From Paulinella micropora (lineage: Eukaryota > Cercozoa > Imbricatea > Euglyphida): a DNA stretch of 53,037 nucleotides. The stretch's first letter is position 1. Each line of letters begins with the position of its first letter. Positions 9,441-30,265 of the stretch are shown piece by piece. The stretch covers positions 199,551 to 252,587 of the forward strand of contig BJOX01000176.1 of the NCBI GenBank assembly GCA_009731375.1, in the 5' to 3' direction. The position numbers were made by a program, and so were the translations under genes. The notes below the pieces were generated by a model. That model was not told the DNA's origin, made no database searches, and saw only the letters and a list, made by a program, of their open reading frames with translations.

Positions 9441-9953
9441 TGTGTCTGTATGTTTGCATGCGTCTGTATGTATGTGTATGTATGTATGTATGTATGTATG
9501 CGTGCATCTATATATGTATGTATGTGTGTATGTATGTATGTATGTATGTATGTACGTATGTATGTATGTATGTATGTATGTATGCATGCATGTATGTATG
9601 TATGTATGTATGTATGTATGTATGTATGTATATCTGTATGTCTGTATGCCTGTAGGTTTGTCTGTCTGTATGTCTAAATGTATGTATGTACGTATGTCTG
9701 TATGTATGTATGTATGTATGCATGTATGTATGTATGTATGTATGTATGTATGTATGAATGCATGAATGTATGTATGTATGCATGTATGTATGTGTCTGTA
9801 TGTATGTGGCCAACAGATCCCACCGAGCGACTGAGAGGGAAGCACATATAAGAGGGGCAGGGGCATTTACCGCGGGGCCGGCGTCGACCGCGGCTTGCAT
9901 GGCTTCGGGGTTTTCCTGGGCGAATTGGATGGCATCCACCACGGCCTTGCCCT
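7931..9953 (-). CDS. Gene M1: Ala/Lys-rich protein with hydrophobic segment, 3' six exons
   Basis: Reconstructed from splice sites and phase. Exons in minus order: 9871-9953, 9302-9372 (runs into a gap), 8758-8809, 8541-8605, 8327-8419, 7931-8086 (TAG stop 7931-7933). Each intron starts GT and ends AG where visible, and phases match at every visible junction. The protein starts with an Ala/Gln-rich helix, then a Lys-rich stretch, then about 39 Gly/Ala/Val residues that could be a membrane hairpin (8541-8809), then two helical repeats of the form (A/M)K-x-LxxK(H/Y)x(V/I)(S/T) ending in a Lys/Asp-rich tail. Such repeats resemble the helical tails of plant BPA1-like proteins, but this is only a resemblance. 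The 5' end is missing, possibly in the 10035-10105 gap. Introns are microsatellites. Function unknown. Confidence 0.7.
8097..8290. repeat. (AGGG)n, (AG)n and (ATGT)n in M1 intron
   Basis: The last M1 intron is almost wholly AGGG/AG and ATGT repeats between exons 7931-8086 and 8327-8419. Confidence 0.9.
8466..8760. repeat. (CA)n and (GT)n/(GC)n in M1 introns
   Basis: CA repeats at 8467-8500 and GT with a GC core at 8610-8750 fill the introns on either side of exon 8541-8605; the exon itself is unique sequence. The alternating GC/GT core is of a type able to adopt Z-DNA. Confidence 0.85.
8814..9110. repeat. (GATA)n, (CATA)n and (CA)n in M1 intron
   Basis: On the coding (minus) strand the (CTAT)n directly precedes the CTACAG acceptor of exon 8758-8809 and so forms its pyrimidine-rich tract. 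A 9-base CATACATTA register is repeated near 8930-8990. From 9111 to 9291 there is unique sequence with no gene, ending in a G run and an A run at a gap. Confidence 0.9.
9395..9805. repeat. (GT)n and (ATGT)n in M1 intron
   Basis: Intron between M1 exons 9302-9372 and 9871-9953, dominated by ATGT with interruptions. Confidence 0.9.
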
Positions 9954-9997
9954 CTGACCGCCACCAAATATATGAATTACCTCAGCCCCTGCCTCTC

Positions 9998-9998
<1 letters not shown>

Positions 9999-10034
<36 letters not shown>

Positions 10035-10109
10035 NNNNNNNNNNNNNNNNNNNNNNNNNNNNNNNNNNNNNNNNNNNNNNNNNNNNNNNNNNNNNNNNNN
10101 NNNNNAATT

Positions 10110-10146
<37 letters not shown>
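9999..10146. repeat. Poly-C tracts flanking a 71-base gap
   Basis: C runs of more than 30 bases stand on both sides of the gap 10035-10105. The same pattern recurs at 13997-14147, 19652-19850 and 36127-36159. Confidence 0.85.
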
Positions 10147-10148
<2 letters not shown>

Positions 10149-10179
10149 TGCAATCATCCCCTGTTCTTTCTTTTTCTCC

Positions 10180-10183
10180 TTAC

Positions 10184-10236
<53 letters not shown>

Positions 10237-10251
10237 TCTTTCTCTCGATCC

Positions 10252-10283
<32 letters not shown>

Positions 10284-10430
10284 TTTCTATTATTGTACAT
10301 ATATAAATACATATATATATATATATCTATATATATCTATATATATATATATATGTACATCTTTCTTTCTCTCTCTCTCTCTCTACTTTTATTTAATCAA
10401 AGTTATACAGAACTTTTCTACTTATAAATC
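10180..10430. repeat. (CT)n and (TA)n low-complexity block
   Basis: CT runs, TA runs and a short partial copy (about 10384-10428) of the leading edge of the structured repeat that follows. Confidence 0.8.
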
Positions 10431-10449
10431 TCTCTCTCTCTCTCTCTCT

Positions 10450-10810
10450 CTTTCTACTTTTTATCTAATCAGCGTTATACAGAACTTTTCTACTCATAAT
10501 TCCATGTATCTTTACACCTTAAGCAAAGGGTAAAGATACATTAATCATATTTTTATACTTATTCTTTCACCACACATAAGGGTTATGGGCGGTGGGGAGC
10601 GCATGCAATCAGCACGACTGAGCTAAAAAAGATACCCCTGTCATCCTTATTTCGAATCGTATCTCACACATGCCATTTGAAATAAGCGTCTCATACGCAC
10701 CCCTTATACCGGAGTCTAATGAGTCAAAGTACTCACCGTATTCCGGTGTTACATATTCTACCCTGTATTCTTACTAAATTTAGAAATCATAATCATCCTT
10801 TTCTGTCTAT
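10450..10810. repeat. Structured repeat, copy 1
   Basis: About 350 bases of non-low-complexity DNA that recur at 11277-11622. Near 10506-10540 the arms GTATCTTTAC and GTAAAGATAC form a perfect 10-base-pair hairpin. A second inverted pair (CTTATTTC and GAAATAAG) lies near 10646-10687. No ORF. It could be a non-autonomous mobile element or a small structured RNA; no family recognised. Confidence 0.65.
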
Positions 10811-11276
10811 TTCTCTCTTTCTCCTTCTTTTTCTTATTCCATCCATTTTTTTCTCTCTCTTTCTCTCTATATGTTATTAAAAACATATACTCTCTCTATC
10901 TCTCTCTTCTCTCTATCTCCTCTTTCTCTCTCTCTATATATATATATATAATTGAAAACATATACTCTATATATATTATTAAAAACATACACCCCCCCCC
11001 CTCTCTCTCTTTCTCTTTATCTTTATCTTTCTCTTTCTCTCTCTCTCTCCCTCCCTCACTCTCTCTCTCTCTATCTCTCTCTTTCTTTCTTTCTTTCTTT
11101 CTCTTCCTCTTTCTCTCGATCTCTCTCTCTCTCTCGATCTCTCTCTCTCTCTCTCGATCTCTATCTCCCCTTTCTCTCTATATATATTTAAAAACATATA
11201 CTCTATATATGTTATTAAAAACATATACTCTATATATATTATTAAAAACAAATATATATATATAATCTCTCTCTCT
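10811..11276. repeat. (CT)n, (CTTT)n and short AT-rich repeats
   Basis: Low-complexity spacer. A phrase of the form TATTAAAAACATATACTC recurs several times (about 10870, 10955, 11187, 11212), so this is itself a degenerate local repeat. Confidence 0.8.
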
Positions 11277-11622
11277 CTTTCTACTTTTTATTTAATCAAA
11301 GTTATACTAAAAATTTTCTACTTATAATTCCGTGTATCTTTACAACTTAAGCGTAAAGGGTAAAGATACATTAATCATATTTTCATACTCATTCTTTCAC
11401 CACATAAGGGTTATGGGCGGAGGGGAGCGCATGCCATCAGCACGTTGTGCTAAAAAAGATACCCCTGACATCCTTATTCCGGATCGTATCTCACACATAC
11501 CATTTGAAATAAGCGTCCCATACGCACCCCTTATACCTGGAATCGACAGAGTGTTCCGGTGTTACATATTCTACCCTATATCTTACTATACTTCTGAATC
11601 TCAATCATTCTTTTCTATCTAT
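11277..11622. repeat. Structured repeat, copy 2
   Basis: Diverged copy of 10450-10810 in the same orientation. The 10-base-pair hairpin arms are unchanged although the loop differs in sequence and length. One arm of the second inverted pair is mutated. Confidence 0.65.
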
Positions 11623-11735
11623 TTGTCTCTTTTTTTTCTCTTCCCTTTTTTTTTCTTTTTTTTTTTGGTTTTTTTTCTTTTTTTTTTCTATTCTTTCTCT
11701 CTATATATTATTAAAACATCTACTCTCTCTCTCTT

Positions 11736-11768
<33 letters not shown>

Positions 11769-12009
11769 CTTTCTCTCTCTCTCAATCTCTCTCATTGACA
11801 CTCTATATATTATTAAAAACATATACTCTATATATATCATTAAAAGCAAATATATATAAATATATATACTCTCTCTCTCTCTTCTCTCTCTCTCTTTCTT
11901 TCTTTCTTTCTCTTCCTTCCCTCCCTCTCTCTCTCTCTCTTTCTTTCTCTTCCTCTTTCTATCTCTCTCTCTCGATCTCTCTCTCTCTCTCTCTCTTTCT
12001 TTCTCTCGA

Positions 12010-12040
<31 letters not shown>

Positions 12041-12318
12041 CTATATACATATATGTATAATATTATATATATATATATATATTATATATATATATTAAAA
12101 TTTCTTCTTTTTCTTCTTCAGTTTCTCCTTTTTCTTATTCTCCTCCTTCCTCTCCTTCTCTTCCTTTCTCCTCTTCTTCTTCTTCTTCTTCTTCTTCTTC
12201 TTCTTCTTCTTCTTCTTCTCCTCCTCCTTCTCCTCCTTCCCCTTCCCCTTCCCCTTCCTCTTCCTCCTCCTCTTCTTCTCCTTCTCCTCCCCCTCCTCCT
12301 CCCCCTCCCCCCTCTCCT

Positions 12319-12394
<76 letters not shown>
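11623..12394. repeat. Low-complexity (CT)n, (CTT)n, (CTC)n and poly-T up to a 693-base gap
   Basis: Pyrimidine-rich tandem repeats end in a T run (about 12321-12394) at the longest gap, 12395-13087. No gene seen. Confidence 0.9.
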
Positions 12395-13087
12395 NNNNNN
12401 NNNNNNNNNNNNNNNNNNNNNNNNNNNNNNNNNNNNNNNNNNNNNNNNNNNNNNNNNNNNNNNNNNNNNNNNNNNNNNNNNNNNNNNNNNNNNNNNNNNN
12501 NNNNNNNNNNNNNNNNNNNNNNNNNNNNNNNNNNNNNNNNNNNNNNNNNNNNNNNNNNNNNNNNNNNNNNNNNNNNNNNNNNNNNNNNNNNNNNNNNNNN
12601 NNNNNNNNNNNNNNNNNNNNNNNNNNNNNNNNNNNNNNNNNNNNNNNNNNNNNNNNNNNNNNNNNNNNNNNNNNNNNNNNNNNNNNNNNNNNNNNNNNNN
12701 NNNNNNNNNNNNNNNNNNNNNNNNNNNNNNNNNNNNNNNNNNNNNNNNNNNNNNNNNNNNNNNNNNNNNNNNNNNNNNNNNNNNNNNNNNNNNNNNNNNN
12801 NNNNNNNNNNNNNNNNNNNNNNNNNNNNNNNNNNNNNNNNNNNNNNNNNNNNNNNNNNNNNNNNNNNNNNNNNNNNNNNNNNNNNNNNNNNNNNNNNNNN
12901 NNNNNNNNNNNNNNNNNNNNNNNNNNNNNNNNNNNNNNNNNNNNNNNNNNNNNNNNNNNNNNNNNNNNNNNNNNNNNNNNNNNNNNNNNNNNNNNNNNNN
13001 NNNNNNNNNNNNNNNNNNNNNNNNNNNNNNNNNNNNNNNNNNNNNNNNNNNNNNNNNNNNNNNNNNNNNNNNNNNNNNNNNNNNNNN

Positions 13088-13206
13088 CTCCTCCTCCTGC
13101 TCCTCCTCCTGCTCCTCCTCCTGCTCCTCCTCCTGCTCCTCCTCCTGCTCCTCCTCCTGCTCCTGCTCCTGCTCCTCCTCCTGCTCCTCCTCCTGCTCCT
13201 CCTCCT
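13088..13206. repeat. (CTCCTG)n / (CTC)n repeat
   Basis: Imperfect 12-base unit of CTC and CTG triplets following the large gap. Confidence 0.85.
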
Positions 13207-13207
13207 G

Positions 13208-13650
13208 TTCGGTTACTTTTTGTCCTGCACGGGGTTCTCATGGTGTGGTACGTCATAGTGCAGTAGTGCTGTCAACGAGCTGGGGTAAGTGGGATGAATA
13301 TAGAAAAGACAGTGCTTCTGAGGCAAAGGTTGACAAATTTGACAATTGGAAGAGTGAAAGGGAGAGAGGTTTACCTTTCGACATAGTCAAACAGTTTTGG
13401 TCCGGCCCGTGACTCAAAAAAGTGGAAGAATATCGAGAAAAGAAGGCACTCTGCAAAGTCCGCTCTAACATTTTTCAAGTGAAAAATTTCATGACTGTTT
13501 GGAACATCCCTCTGCTAGTGTCGTGACACTTGGTCAAGAGAATCGGACTCTTTGCTCCAGAAAGAGCATTCTCACCTGAGACTCCCAGTGTCTTCAGGTC
13601 AGTCCGTCGTCTCGTAACGGAGCTTGCAAACTACCCTCTGTGACGGCACA
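13208..13650 (+). pseudogene. Decayed coding fragment, unknown
   Basis: From about 13208 one plus frame stays open through a charged, Trp-containing peptide (motifs WGKWDEYRKD and GLPFDIVKQFWSGP) to a TGA at 13411-13413. Similar coding-like sequence continues beyond it in shifted frames, including a GLFAPERAF segment near 13540. The amino-acid pattern looks real, but I recognise no family. It is probably an old mobile-element ORF. From 13650 to 13990 I see nothing definite. Confidence 0.35.
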
Positions 13651-13994
13651 CGCGACCCCCTGCCTTCAATCCACCCCATGCTCCCGCAAGTGAGAGAGAT
13701 GCCCGCCATTGCCGAGGCGGGTAATTTACAAAAACATTCACAACAGCTATCAATCTATCCGTCTACCTACAAAATGACGGACTGCTGTGAGAATATTACC
13801 TTCTGCTGTTGCTACTTGTTCCGAGTTGACTTTCCGAATCAAAACGAGAGAGCGATATAGTGATTGTGAATATTATGTACTGTGTGATATGTGACACTTG
13901 TAGTCATAGGCGGAACAACAGCTTCGCGTAGTCCTGAAAGTGGCAAACTCACTCCCAAAGACTTCAGCACACCCACACGAAAAGGTTCATTTCC

Positions 13995-13996
<2 letters not shown>

Positions 13997-14041
<45 letters not shown>

Positions 14042-14510
14042 NNNNNNNNNNNNNNNNNNNNNNNNNNNNNNNNNNNNNNNNNNNNNNNNNNNNNNNNNNN
14101 NNNNNNNNNNNNNNNNNNNNNNNNNCCTGTCCCCCCCCCCCCCCCCCTCTCTCTCTCTCTCCTCTCTCGATCTCTCTCGATCTCTCTCACACACACACAC
14201 TCTCTCTCATCTCTCTCACACACACACACTCTCTCTCATCTCTCTCATCTCTCTCTCTCTCTTCTCTTTCTCTCTCTATATATTATATATATATATAGAT
14301 CTCTCTCTCTCTCTTTCTCTCTCTCTCTTCCTCTTTCTCTCTCTCTCTTCCTCTTTCTCTCTCTCTCTCTTCTATATATACATATATATATAATATATAT
14401 ATTTGTATATATATATATATATCTCTCTCTCTATATATATATATCTTTCTCTTTCTTTCTCTCTCTCTCTCTATATATATATATTATATATATATATCTT
14501 TCTCTTTCTT

Positions 14511-14570
<60 letters not shown>

Positions 14571-14644
14571 CCTCTCTCTTTCTCTCTCTCTCTCTCTTTC
14601 TAACTCTCTAACTCTCTAACTCTCTCCCTCACCCTCTCCCTCAC

Positions 14645-14678
<34 letters not shown>

Positions 14679-14704
14679 CATCTTCTTCTTTCATACTTTC
14701 CTCC

Positions 14705-14751
<47 letters not shown>

Positions 14752-14765
14752 TCTCTCTCTCTCGC
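13997..14765. repeat. Poly-C with gap, then long (CT)n/(CA)n/(TA)n block
   Basis: C tracts flank gap 14042-14125. From 14148 to 14763 the sequence is CT dinucleotides with CA, TA and CTTT islands. It ends about 30 bases before the first kinase exon acceptor. Confidence 0.9.
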
Positions 14766-14798
14766 GTGCCCGCGCGCGCGCAACTTTCGTCCCCACAG

Positions 14799-25621
<10,823 letters not shown>

Positions 25622-25790
25622 AGAGATGGATTTGCTGTCTGTGTGCCTGTCTGTCTGGCTGTCTGTCTTCCTGCCTGTCTGTCTGTCTATCTATCTATCT
25701 CTTTCTACCTACCTACCCATCTACCTATCTAGGACCACACGGACTATCTGGGAGTTAAGCGGAAGCATTGCTGCACCATCATGTAGCACA

Positions 25791-25826
<36 letters not shown>

Positions 25827-26936
25827 CCGTTTCCCCACCGCTGCACAATAGCACAGTCAGCGGCCACCGGCCACCAGCGATGGTATTGAGCGGATCCCTA
25901 GCTTGCACCAACCCTCACCACATGATTTCATATTTTTCTTCCTATTGCACATGGTATTCTTGCTGTGGCATCACTGGCGGTCAAATCTCGCGCGTGATTG
26001 TTCCACCCTCCTCTGCCTCCTCTCTCAGTATCTGTGTAGTGGGACTTTGGATGGGCGTTTGCACAAAACCCTAGAAAGGCTGTGTGCAACATCTTAGCCT
26101 ATTAGCTGTATATTTTATACACTTACTTCATCCATTTGCATTCAGATTTTTTGAGTTCACTTGATAGTCTGCAAGCAGGAGTGATAGCCACAAACTAATA
26201 TGGCTGGCTAAAACAACGCATTCATACGAAGGTAAATATTATTAATATCATTACTCAAGATTAGTTATTTTAAAGTTATTCAAACTCTAAAGTTTTTAGA
26301 ATTCCGGATGATGGGTATTATCTGGGAAGTTTATCATAAATGAGGCAGAATCATTGTGGAACCGTGCTCCGTCACGCCGCAAACAGTTCACTTTTCAATT
26401 TGAAAATTGATGATAATGGTTTCAAGTTGCCTGTGAGTTTGGATACAACCCCAAGGGATAAATACACAACGAACTCTTATTAAAAGACTCTATGGCTGCA
26501 AACAGCCCTAACTCCTAAGAGTAGGTGAAATACCAGTAAATAGCTGAGAGGTCACTTCGTTTATTTACGTTGATTTCTACTAGTTTGCAGACTTGGTTTG
26601 CAAAGTACGATTTTGGTTGAACGTAGATTGTGAGTAGCTGTTAGGCGACACTTGAAGATAAATGTACAATGTACTTGAAGGTGGCTTCAAGTTCAAGTGA
26701 TTGGTGTTCACTGTCAGTGGAAGTCCTGACCTTTCATTTGGGAAAGTCTTTCTTAGCCAAATAGCTATGCACGGCAGTGCACTGCAAATATCATTTTTAT
26801 GTTCTCTTGACTGTGTTCCCCAAAATTCACCGTATTGGCCGCAGTGTTTTCGATATATCATGCGGAAAAGGCAATAAAGAAGGGGAAACTTGAAATGACA
26901 ATTGCTGCAAAAACTTTGATTAAATCGTTTGAAGTC
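25622..26936. other. Kinase 3' flank, no gene recognised
   Basis: CTGT/CTAT and CT repeats to about 25825, then unique sequence. From about 26100 the composition becomes distinctly AT-richer, like 38.1-39.0 kb. A 124-codon minus ORF (26580-26954) has no recognisable motif and I do not call it. Confidence 0.5.
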
Positions 26937-27071
26937 ATTCCTGGACGAAATCAAAATCTAGTTAGTGAAGTCGAAACGTCGTGCAGAGGAGAATCTAACG
27001 GATCGGTCAAAAACAGTAAAATGTCAATGCCTGGTGATTGTTTTGGCCAGTCGTTAAAGTGCTCAGTCTGA
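26937..27071. repeat. Dispersed repeat end, copy 1
   Basis: Shares with 38786-38902 the blocks CTAGTTAGTGAA, GTCGAAACGTCGTGC and GTCGTTAAAGTGCTCAGTC in the same order and orientation. Probably termini of the same old mobile-element family. Class not determined. Confidence 0.6.
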
Positions 27072-27617
27072 TAGCTCCCCCCACCCGGGCCCCAGACCTA
27101 ACGGTTGAGTAGAGTCACTGTTGTGTACAGAGTGAGTGACTAACGATTTGTTAGTGCAGACTTGTCTCAGAAAAAAAATTAGGAGAAAAGAGAAAGATGT
27201 GTCTCTTTGGAAGATGAAAAAGAAGTGTGTCGATGTGTAGCGCAGTGTAGACGGAGATCAGCTGGGGCCGGATATCGGGATGCGGAAGCGGGACTGAGAT
27301 AATTGAGGCGCAGTAGCGATGCGTTGATATCGGGGAGCTGACGTCGAGCCGTAGGAAGCTAGGTGGCCATGTATCGCACAGCCGAGATGAACCAAATTTA
27401 ATGCACAAATTATGCCAATGCCATTATAATCACTAAGGTGTTCAGATTCGATGAGGATTATTTGACATGCAGGCATAAAAGGCGACCAAGGAATTACAGA
27501 GATACTCTGGTCGTGGCGTAGCTTATCTAGGGACGATGGCGGGCCAAGTGGAAAAGCGCTGCGCTGTGGCGGGTGAAGCCGGTACGATGGGTAAAACCCA
27601 TTTGAGTGTAGAGGTGG
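27072..27617. other. Flank downstream of GypC integrase, no gene seen
   Basis: This should hold the GypC 3' end (minus orientation). A purine-rich tract on the minus strand near 27076-27096 could be a polypurine tract, but no LTR pair for GypC was found. Confidence 0.4.
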
Positions 27618-29054
27618 TTATTCCTTCGATGTAGCTTGCTTACCTTTCTGGAAGATATGAAGAGGGAAGGATTCGCCGGTGATGAGAGGGCCTTTGAGAC
27701 GCTTAAGAACGCTGGCAGGAAGTCGGCCTTTGTCTTTGTTGGTCTTGTGAGAGCGCCACTCGATGTGTCGATGAACGACTTGATCGTTTGTTGTGTCGAA
27801 GAGAAGGGGCTTCCAGTGAGCCAAGGGATTACCCCAGCGTTGGATAGTGGTTTGATCCTTTGTGTCTTCGTAGATGGGACGGAAGAGAGGGTTCTTGTCT
27901 GAGGTCGTACCGAGCTGGTGAACTACGAGGTCGTTTTCCTCGTTCTCTGGGTCCTCGTCTAAAACGATGCCAAGTTTAACCTGATCGCGGTCGATGAATG
28001 CTACGACTTCGCCGATGGTGTAGTTGACTGAGTCGTCGTCGTGATCGTCTACTGCGACCGTGTTGAGCGGGGCGAGGCCGTCAGTGGGTGCAGTATACGG
28101 AGCGAGGTGTAAGCGGTCGATGCGTTTCAATACCTTATTGGTCTTGAGATGGCGCAGCTTGAAGCAGTTGGAGCTGACCTGCTCAACGATGGTGTAGGGG
28201 CCGTCGAACTGAAGAGCGGAGGAGGCTGGAATTCCTTGCTTGGAAGGCTTGGGGCGGTAGACGGAGACTGTGTCGTTTACTTTCCATTCCTTGACTGCCT
28301 TGCGGCGGCCTTTGTTCTTTTGAGCGACGGACCGGGCGCGGGTAACGGTGGTGTACGCGCTGACATAAGTTGTGACAGCGGTGCGGGCGCTGTTCAACAG
28401 TGCAATCTGTTCGACCGACTGTATTGACAGTGTCGGTGATGCGTCGAGGGCGGCGCTGGAAGCGGTAGCGCGGGCATTAACAATCTCCGGCGAGTCGAAG
28501 AAGTCCAACGTGCAGCGGGGCTTGCGGGCGAGCATTCCTTCAAAGGCAGTAGTGCCGGTTGCTGTAGATACGTATGTGTTCTGAGCGAAGGAGAGAGAAG
28601 GGATGATGCTGGGCCAGTTGGTCTTTTCTGCTTTAGGGAGAGACTGAATAGCCGTGCGGATAGCTTTGTGGCGGCATTCAACGTAGCCGAGTTGATGATG
28701 CGAGTAGGGCGCGGTGGTGAGCCATTCGAGGCCGGCTACGCTGCAAAATCGTTTGGCCAACGTGCCAACGAAAGAACTATGATAATCGGAGAAGATGGAC
28801 TCCAGAAAACCAAAGATGTAGGCCCATCGATTGAGGATGAGTTCCACTGTTTCTTCCGCGGATGTGGAGACGCATGGGATAAATTGGAGAAATCCCGAGA
28901 AAAGATCGACGATGGTCAGTATGTACTGAGAGGTGACGCCGGGGATGCCGATGTGAACGTGGTCGAGGCCGATGCCCTGTCCTTGATGCGTCCATGTGAG
29001 CGATGAATATCGGCAGTGGTTAAGCGTCAGAGGCGGGCGTGGACTAGTTGGCAA
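27618..29054 (-). CDS. GypC integrase with C-terminal extension
   Basis: Open 478-codon frame. The integrase core has Asp31 (GLDHVHIG), Asp90 (FSDYHSSF) and Glu126 (YVECRHK), which is D,D35E spacing with all three acids kept. It inserts proviral cDNA into the genome. An SH3-like C-terminal domain follows (VNDTVSVYRPK ... FDGPYTIVEQV). Residues about 340-455 form an extra module (28030 down to 27690) with a pattern also present at the end of GypB Pol. The start of the ORF is not the protein start: zinc-binding residues lie upstream in other frames. There is no chromodomain of the standard type. Confidence 0.85.
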   Translation of the reverse strand: MPTSPRPPLTLNHCRYSSLTWTHQGQGIGLDHVHIGIPGVTSQYILTIVDLFSGFLQFIPCVSTSAEETVELILNRWAYIFGFLESIFSDYHSSFVGTLAKRFCSVAGLEWLTTAPYSHHQLGYVECRHKAIRTAIQSLPKAEKTNWPSIIPSLSFAQNTYVSTATGTTAFEGMLARKPRCTLDFFDSPEIVNARATASSAALDASPTLSIQSVEQIALLNSARTAVTTYVSAYTTVTRARSVAQKNKGRRKAVKEWKVNDTVSVYRPKPSKQGIPASSALQFDGPYTIVEQVSSNCFKLRHLKTNKVLKRIDRLHLAPYTAPTDGLAPLNTVAVDDHDDDSVNYTIGEVVAFIDRDQVKLGIVLDEDPENEENDLVVHQLGTTSDKNPLFRPIYEDTKDQTTIQRWGNPLAHWKPLLFDTTNDQVVHRHIEWRSHKTNKDKGRLPASVLKRLKGPLITGESFPLHIFQKGKQATSKE

Positions 29055-29918
29055 AAGTGGCAGTCACGGAGGGCGGCGGACGTCATGATGCATGATATCT
29101 GTACCGTGATTGCGGAACCAAAAGTAGCGCTCCTTGATAAAGGGGACGAGCGTCGGCGCTTTGGCGTGGTTCTGCATGAGGTGGGCATAATTGATGAGGG
29201 GACGGCGTAGCTCTTCTGGGACATAAACCTTGACTGAAGATTGATCGGGGTCAACGGTGACTGCGATACCTTGTCGGAGGATCCGTTCGGCTGAGCCGGC
29301 GGAGACAGAGATGACGTCTTTGGTCCAGAGAGGGGCCGTGAAGCTGTCCTGTCGTTGTGCGTTGATGATTTGCTGGCGTGTAACGCGCTGTGCATGCGAT
29401 GTAGCAACGAGAGGATAGATATAGTGTTGTTCCATTCCAAGTCCATGTACGAGCCAGACGAGATTGTCGTCAAGGAACAAGATCTTGCGGCATTGCTCGA
29501 CGATCGTCTGTGGAAGAGTTTCATCGGGGACGCAATGAACCAAGTCTTGGGGCATGAGCAGTGCGAAGGGCTTGCGGAGAGCAAACATATCGCGGGCAAC
29601 CATCGGGGAGCGTTCAGCAGAGGGAATGACAATGGCCAAGTCCCATGGGGCTTGAATGCTACGTAGAGTGGGGCCGCCGCGGAGGATCCGGCAAGATAGG
29701 GACTTGAGACGGGTATCCAGGGCCGCGTGCGTGCCTTCAACTGCTAACCAAAGGGTAGAGCCTGCTCGGGGTGCCGGAATGGTGGATATTAAAACATTCG
29801 CGCCTTTCAAAAGGACTAGTCCCTTTTGCCGCAAGTGCATGAGGCAAATTGATAAAAGAGTGAGGCAAATTCCAGCAAGTTTTATGCTTGTTTTTTGTAT
29901 TTTATTGATAATTAAACG
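29055..29918 (-). pseudogene. GypC spacer and zinc-binding (HHCC) N-terminus of integrase
   Basis: Minus frames encode an RNase H-integrase spacer and then HLMQNHAKAPT (first His pair) with CHFC in a shifted frame just before the integrase core, so at least one frameshift splits the finger. Bases about 29790-29918 near the gap do not fit the element and may be foreign sequence or a misjoin. Confidence 0.65.
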
Positions 29919-29928
29919 NNNNNNNNNN

Positions 29929-30265
29929 TGACCATGGGGCTGCGAGTGTGCCATAGCCACAAAAGGGGCCGGTGATCTGTGGCGATGGTGAGTTCGTGAT
30001 CGCTGGCATCGATGTAGTAGCGGCACTGTTGAATACCGTAGATGACGCCGTAGGCTTCACGAACGTAGGTTGCCCATCGTGTTTGCGTGTCTGTAAGCTT
30101 CTGGGAGAAGTACTGGATGACCGGAGCGTTGCGCTCTGGGCCATTATGAAGTGCGCCGCCAATGCCGATCTGGCTTGCGTCCGTCCGGAGGTAGAGTCGT
30201 TGCGACGGCTCATATTTCACCAGAATGGGGACGTAGTGAGGACACGGCGGAGCTTCTTCATGCAT
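29929..30265 (-). pseudogene. GypC RNase H
   Basis: Shows RTDASQIGIGGAL, a Glu in REAYGVIYGI and TDHRPLLWLW, the three RNase H acidic sites. It degrades RNA in the cDNA hybrid. It joins the RT frame only through a 1-nt shift near 30230 and is cut by gap 29919-29928. Confidence 0.8.

Noticed and set aside
26580-26954. 124-codon minus ORF
   Set aside because: AT-rich, no recognisable motif, no splice or neighbour support.
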